This document shows positions 60,097 through 64,000 of a DNA stretch of 64,000 nucleotides, one piece after another. Both the position numbers and the translations under genes were made by a program. Positions within the stretch are counted from its first letter, which is position 1; every line of letters begins with the position of its first letter. Under the pieces are notes generated by a model. That model made no database searches. It was not told the origin of the DNA and saw nothing but the letters and a program-made list of their open reading frames with translations. This DNA is from Bacillota bacterium (lineage in GTDB: Bacteria; Bacillota; Clostridia; Christensenellales; Aristaeellaceae): NCBI GenBank assembly GCA_023411375.1, contig JAEYOW010000023.1, positions 1 through 64,000 on the forward strand. Direction: 5' to 3'.

Positions 60097-62484
60097 ATGC
60101 GGTACGGTTATTTTGACGGGCAGGCCCGCGAATATGTGATCACCAATCCCAAAACGCCCACGCCATGGGCGAACTACCTTGGTTCCCCGGCCTACGGAGC
60201 AATCGTCACCCAGAATGCCGGGGGATACAGCTTTGTAAAATCGGGCGCGGCGGGACGCATTCTGCGCTATACCTTTAACCAATTTGACGAGCCGGGACGG
60301 TATCTTTACCTGCGCGACGATGAAAACGGAGATTTCTGGTCGGCAAGCTGGCGGCCCGTGGAGAAGCCGTTGGAGCGGTATCGCACCGAATGCCGCCATG
60401 GCACCGCCTATACGGAGATCATTAGCGAGTACGCGGGCATTGAAAGCCGCGCGCTTTACTACGTGCCGCTGGACGCGACGCATGAGGTGTGGCGGCTTAC
60501 CGTGCAAAACCGCTCCGACGGGCCGCGGAAGCTATCGATTTTCGGGTATTGTGAGTTTACCTGCGACAGCTTTTACGAGCAGGATCAGGTCAATTTGCAA
60601 TACGCCCAATTCATCACCCGAACAGAGTTTATGGGTGATCACATTTTGCAACATATCAACGAGTTCTGCCACGTGGGGCAAAACGGTGAAAACGGGCTGG
60701 AGCGCTTCTTTGGTCTCGCGGGCGCGAAGGTGGACAGCCACACAGGCAGGCGCGAGCGCTTTTTGGGCGGCAACCGCTTCGCCAACCCGCAGGCGGTGGC
60801 GGACGGGCACTGCGACGGATCGTTGAATTTCAATGGAAATCCGTGCGGCGCGCTGCATACACGCCTGAGCCTCGCGCCCGGGGAAAGCCGGACACTCGCC
60901 TTTGTATTGGCGCAACGTGGAGAGGACGGCGCGCGTGAGTTGCTCGGACGTTACGCCGACGCGGCGGATGCGACGGGACGGGAAATGGAGGCGCTTCGCG
61001 CCTGGTGGCACGGCAAGCTAAGCGGGTTTAGCGTGCGCACGCCGGACGAGCGCTTCAACGTCATGGTGAATACATGGAACGCGTACCAGTGTTTCACCAC
61101 CTTTGTGTGGAGCCGCGCGGCCTCGCTGTTTTACTGCGGCCAGCGCAACGGCTATGGCTACCGTGATACGGTGCAGGACATTCAAGGCGTAATCCACCTT
61201 GACCCGGAGCTGGCGAGAACACGTCTGAGCTTTATGCTCTCGGCGCAGGTTCATCATGGGGCGGGGCTGCCGCTGGTAAAATACTCGCATCATCCCGGCC
61301 ATGAGGATACGCCCGGGCAGGAGAGTTATATCAAGGAAACGGGACACCCGCATTACCGGGCCGACGACGCGCTGTGGCTGTTTCCCACGGTGTACAAGTA
61401 TGTAGCCGAAACGGGCGACAAAGATTATCTTATGGAGACGATTCCCTATGCCGACCGGGACGAGGGCACGGTTCTGGATCACCTGCGGCGCGCGATTGAT
61501 TTCAGCCTGAATCACCTGGGCGCGCACGGCATGCCAGCCGGGCTGCATGCCGACTGGAACGATTGCCTGCGTTTGGGCGCGCGGGGGGAGAGCAGCTTCG
61601 TGGCCTTTCAGCTGTACCACGCGCTCAGGATTTTGCTGGAACTTCTTCCGGCCGAAAGTTCGAAAAAAGAGGAATATGAGCGGGAAAGCAAGCGCCTGCT
61701 AAAGCTGATTAACGAATATCTGTGGGAGGAAGACCGGTTTATCCGCGGTTTCTCGCAAGAGGGTGAAACCATTGGCGGCAAGCAAAGTCCCGAGGCTTCC
61801 ATGTGGCTTAACCCGCAGAGCTGGGCGGTCATCAGCGGCGCGGCTACCTGCGAACAGGCGGAGCGCGCCATGCAAAGCGTTTGGGAGCTGCTCAACACGG
61901 ATAACGGCATAGAGCTGATGGCCCCATGCTACCGGCGGCACGCTTTTGACGGCGCACGGATGCTTCTGTTTAACCCCACAACCAAGGAAAACGGCGGGAT
62001 TTTCTGCCAGGCGCAGGGCTGGGCCATCCTGGCGGAGGCGCTGCTTGGGCATGGGGATCGCGCGTTCCAGTATTTTGCCGAGAGCTGTCCGGCTTCCTTT
62101 AACGACCGCGCGGAACTGCGGGAGGCCGAACCTTACGTTCACACACAGTTCATTGAGGGACATGAGAGCCCGCAGCCGGGCCGCGCGCATGTTCACTGGC
62201 TGACGGGCACGGCCAGCACCGTTATGGTTGCCTGTGTGGAGGGGATTTTGGGCCTTCGCCCCACGCCGGATGGCCTATGGATTTCACCCGCCATTCCAAA
62301 GGCATGGGACGGCTTTACCGTGGAAAAGAAATTTCAGGGCAAACGGCTGCGCATTACGGTGGATAACGCAGCGCACAGCGAGGGCGGCGCGCGGCGCGTG
62401 CTGCTTGGCGATGTGGAGCAGCCGGACGGCTTTATCCCGACAAAGAGCCTCGCGCAGGAGAATGAAATACTGGTTGTGATGTGA
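60097..62484 (+). CDS. GH94 glycoside phosphorylase (cellobiose/chitobiose phosphorylase family)
   Basis: A 795-residue enzyme of GH94. The start MRYGYFDGQAREYVITNPKTPTPWANYLG and the sequences GYRDTVQDIQGVIHLDPE and LHADWNDCLRLG (catalytic Asp near residues 486-489) are diagnostic. HPHYRADDALWL and the C-terminal WISPAIPKAWDGF agree. GH94 enzymes split beta-linked disaccharides with phosphate to give a sugar 1-phosphate and a free sugar. Which disaccharide cannot be decided; length is closest to cellobiose and chitobiose phosphorylases. No signal peptide, so it is cytoplasmic. The ATG follows GGGGGGAG. A 24-66-base leader with a hairpin and a palindrome suggests sugar regulation. Confidence 0.9.
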   Translation: MRYGYFDGQAREYVITNPKTPTPWANYLGSPAYGAIVTQNAGGYSFVKSGAAGRILRYTFNQFDEPGRYLYLRDDENGDFWSASWRPVEKPLERYRTECRHGTAYTEIISEYAGIESRALYYVPLDATHEVWRLTVQNRSDGPRKLSIFGYCEFTCDSFYEQDQVNLQYAQFITRTEFMGDHILQHINEFCHVGQNGENGLERFFGLAGAKVDSHTGRRERFLGGNRFANPQAVADGHCDGSLNFNGNPCGALHTRLSLAPGESRTLAFVLAQRGEDGARELLGRYADAADATGREMEALRAWWHGKLSGFSVRTPDERFNVMVNTWNAYQCFTTFVWSRAASLFYCGQRNGYGYRDTVQDIQGVIHLDPELARTRLSFMLSAQVHHGAGLPLVKYSHHPGHEDTPGQESYIKETGHPHYRADDALWLFPTVYKYVAETGDKDYLMETIPYADRDEGTVLDHLRRAIDFSLNHLGAHGMPAGLHADWNDCLRLGARGESSFVAFQLYHALRILLELLPAESSKKEEYERESKRLLKLINEYLWEEDRFIRGFSQEGETIGGKQSPEASMWLNPQSWAVISGAATCEQAERAMQSVWELLNTDNGIELMAPCYRRHAFDGARMLLFNPTTKENGGIFCQAQGWAILAEALLGHGDRAFQYFAESCPASFNDRAELREAEPYVHTQFIEGHESPQPGRAHVHWLTGTASTVMVACVEGILGLRPTPDGLWISPAIPKAWDGFTVEKKFQGKRLRITVDNAAHSEGGARRVLLGDVEQPDGFIPTKSLAQENEILVVM

Positions 62485-62568
62485 ACAAAGACAGGAAAGC
62501 GCGCCGAAATGTCGAATAAACTTTCAGGTTAAGTTGCTTTGCGGAGGGGAGATCCGGAAGTTGTGAGA

Positions 62569-62658
62569 ATGAGAGAGATCAGAAAGAAAAGAGCCGTTGC
62601 ATCGGTTTTGAAAAATAAGGCCGGAGGTGAAAAGCAATTCATTAAGGAAAGAGGATAA
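62569..62658 (+). CDS. 29-aa basic leader-like ORF upstream of the acetyltransferase
   Basis: A 29-residue frame (MREIRKKRAVASVLKNKAGG start, KERG end), very rich in Lys and Arg. It ends three bases before the acetyltransferase ATG. An in-frame GTG at 62563 is an alternative start. Only a distant GGAGGGG precedes it. It could be a leader peptide coupling translation to the resistance-like gene, or a remnant. Support is weak: position and frame only. Confidence 0.3.
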   Translation: MREIRKKRAVASVLKNKAGGEKQFIKERG

Positions 62659-62661
62659 CCG

Positions 62662-63366
62662 ATGTTGAAAATTCCGAACCCTAACGATATTTTTCCCAAT
62701 GATTATCAAACGTTCTGCTTTATCAAAAACGTAATAAAAGCGCCCAATATCCTGATTGGCGATTATACGTATTATGACGATCCCATTGATCCCACAGGAT
62801 TTGAGAGGAATAATGTACTGTATAACTGGCCCGGTTTTGGCGACAGGCTTATTATTGGAAAATTTTGTTCTATTGCGTGCGGCGCAACCTTTCTGATGGG
62901 GCCGGCAAACCATCGTCTCAATAGCGTGACGGCCTATCCGTTTAATGTTTTTGGCGGCGAGTGGGAACGGGCTACGCCGACGCATCTTTCCCAACTGCCC
63001 TTGAAGGGCGATACGGTCGTCGGCAATGATGTGTGGATCGGCCGGGAGAGCCTGATAATGCCGGGTGTGAAGATTGGCGACGGCGCTGTGATCGCCGCGC
63101 GCTCGGTGGTTGCGGGAGATGTGGAACCTTATACGGTCGTAGGCGGCAATCCCGCCAGAAAGATCAGGAAGCGCTTTGATGGGGAACTGATAGAGCTGCT
63201 GCAGCGCGTGCGCTGGTGGGACTTTACACCGCCGAAGCTGCTTCAAATCCTCCCCTTGCTGTGCTCCGCGAATCTGGAAAAGGCACGCGAAGAACTCAGG
63301 TTGATTGCTGGTGAAAACCAGGAAAATAATCACGATACAGACGGCGCGCAGATTCCCGAAGCATAA
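62662..63366 (+). CDS. Xenobiotic acetyltransferase, Vat-like (CatB/LbH family)
   Basis: A 234-residue left-handed beta-helix acetyltransferase. IGDYTYYDDP, LIIGKFCSIACGATFLM, GPANHRLNSVTAYPFNVFGGEW (with the catalytic His), NDVWIGRESLIMPGVKIGDGAVIAARSVV and PYTVVGGNPARKIRKRF match the XAT family that includes streptogramin A acetyltransferases (Vat) and CatB chloramphenicol acetyltransferases. Whether it confers resistance is unknown; many such genes are intrinsic. The 5' part is AT-rich (37% G+C in 62701-62760, hand count), unlike its neighbours, which suggests transfer. AGAGGAT precedes the ATG. Confidence 0.85.
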   Translation: MLKIPNPNDIFPNDYQTFCFIKNVIKAPNILIGDYTYYDDPIDPTGFERNNVLYNWPGFGDRLIIGKFCSIACGATFLMGPANHRLNSVTAYPFNVFGGEWERATPTHLSQLPLKGDTVVGNDVWIGRESLIMPGVKIGDGAVIAARSVVAGDVEPYTVVGGNPARKIRKRFDGELIELLQRVRWWDFTPPKLLQILPLLCSANLEKAREELRLIAGENQENNHDTDGAQIPEA

Positions 63367-63378
63367 AACAATCAAAAC

Positions 63379-63403
63379 GCCGCCCGGCGTATCGCCGGGC
63401 GGC
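63379..63403 (-). terminator. gdhA terminator
   Basis: An 11-bp perfect stem (63379-63389 against 63393-63403) with a three-base loop is followed on the minus strand by GTTTTGATTGTTTT. It also lies 13 bases after the acetyltransferase stop and may stop that transcript as well. The 150 bases between it and the gdhA stop hold no supportable gene. Confidence 0.85.
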
Positions 63404-63554
63404 TCAGACTGTTGAAAAACCCATATAATTGAGGAAAATCGCGTTTTTGCGCCCCAAAGCCTTACGCCGACGCGTTCTTACGCTGGCGCTGCGAGCGTCC
63501 ATGGAGCGCAAGAAACGCGGCCGGGCTATGCGCCGCCACAGCGAGCGTGCCGAA

Positions 63555-64000
63555 TCAGACGCAGCCCTGCGCCATCATGGCTTCGGCCACCTTTAGGAAA
63601 CCCGCGATGTTGGCGCCGATGACATAGTTGGTGGGTTTATCGCCGTATTCCTTCGCAGCCGCGGCGCACTTTTCAAAGATACCCTTCATGATCCCCTTGA
63701 GCTTTTCGTCTACTTCCTCAAAGGTCCAGCTCAGGCGCTGGCTGTTTTGGCTCATTTCCAGCGCGGAAGTGGCCACGCCGCCGGCGTTGGCAGCCTTGCC
63801 GGGGGCAAAGAGCACGCCGCTTTGTAAAAACAGCTCGGTGGCCTCCAGCGTGGAGGGCATGTTCGCGCCTTCGCCAACGGCGAAGCAGCCGCCCGCGATC
63901 AGGGCCTTCGCGCCCTCGGCGTCCAGCTCGTTCTGTGTGGCGCAGGGCAGGGCGATATCGCACTTAACCGTCCAGATGCCGCGGCAGCCCTCGTGGTACT
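63555..64000 (-). CDS. gdhA: Glutamate dehydrogenase, C-terminal part (runs off window)
   Basis: The last 148 codons of a GdhA-type NAD(P)-linked glutamate dehydrogenase, reading leftward from the window edge. Visible: YHEGCRGIW at the edge, CDIALPCATQNELD, CFAVGEGANMPSTLEATE and the C-terminal NSQRLSWTFEEVDEKLKGIMKGI, YVIGANIAGFLKVA. These are the dinucleotide domain and tail of the hexameric family, which interconverts glutamate and 2-oxoglutarate plus ammonia. An internal ATG at 63860 is not the real start. The 5' part is outside the window. Confidence 0.97.
   Translation of the reverse strand, partial: YHEGCRGIWTVKCDIALPCATQNELDAEGAKALIAGGCFAVGEGANMPSTLEATELFLQSGVLFAPGKAANAGGVATSALEMSQNSQRLSWTFEEVDEKLKGIMKGIFEKCAAAAKEYGDKPTNYVIGANIAGFLKVAEAMMAQGCV

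Noticed and set aside
62510..62516. Perfect 0A box (TGTCGAA) upstream of the acetyltransferase
   Set aside because: A seven-base match is expected several times in 64 kb by chance, and nothing else ties it to Spo0A.
63404..63554. Insertion-sequence remnant (GACTGTTGAAAAAC motif) after the gdhA terminator
   Set aside because: Only a short motif with no terminal repeat partner or transposase remnant could be seen.

Overview
The window comes from a GC-rich (about 60%) anaerobic Firmicute, most likely a class Clostridia gut lineage. The evidence is a clear Spo0A sporulation regulator, RNase Y, Clostridia-style two-component and CUT1/RbsB-type ABC sugar systems, strong AGGAGG ribosome-binding sites, TTGACA-N17-TATAAT promoters and a Gram-positive LexA box. 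No phage, IS transposase, rRNA operon or CRISPR array is visible. The species cannot be named from the sequence alone.

Layout. 1-9400: a long perfect inverted repeat at the window edge; a DUF368 lipid-carrier transporter; an OmpR-type regulator with a degenerate receiver; an ArsC/Spx-like protein; abutting tRNA-Gln and tRNA-Glu; an unrecognised 226-aa protein; a 27-aa hydrophobic peptide followed by a membrane HD-GYP protein and a DUF5317 protein; then an acetyltransferase-membrane fusion with a two-gene ABC exporter. 9400-19200 (all minus): a two-component system (YesM-like kinase, AraC-type regulator) ahead of a CUT1 ABC importer without its ATPase and three catabolic enzymes (2-hydroxyacid dehydrogenase, FAD oxidoreductase, NanA/DapA-type aldolase), probably for a sugar acid or related compound. 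19400-20400: a small secreted protein and a DUF5655 protein. 20650-29320 (plus): a complete operon of DeoC-type aldolase, FGGY kinase, RbsB-type binding protein, ABC ATPase, two permeases, SDR dehydrogenase and GntR regulator. It carries a 144-nt cloverleaf-like nested palindrome between the binding-protein and ATPase genes.

29320-44500: a DUF1848 protein; a 1280-aa protein combining zinc ribbon, TIR domain, membrane helix, 37-residue helical repeats and a seven-repeat RCC1-like propeller; an MFS transporter; then mostly housekeeping and repair genes (YqeY, OGG-type glycosylase, uvrB, murA, LexA-controlled dinB, mazF, YitT family, spo0A). 44640-54500 (minus): a membrane protein and GT2 glycosyltransferase pair, a 1422-aa cyclic-di-GMP protein with GGDEF, REC, degenerate GGDEF and EAL domains, a YhcH-family protein, and rny behind an approximately 400-nt leader. 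54590-58550 (minus): a three-gene ABC importer of the AfuABC/FbpABC type. 58770-64000: an N-acetyl sugar amidotransferase, a GH94 phosphorylase, a Vat-like acetyltransferase of lower GC content, and the 3' end of gdhA running off the window.

Together the genes describe a saccharolytic, spore-lineage anaerobe with two dedicated carbohydrate uptake and catabolism clusters, phosphorolytic disaccharide use, and cyclic-di-GMP signalling through two membrane proteins. The least explained items are the TIR/RCC1 protein, the cloverleaf element, the small-peptide/HD-GYP/DUF5317 unit and the long rny leader. Gene starts were chosen from ribosome-binding sites, and several longer reading frames were rejected because their first codon falls inside a promoter element or operator.
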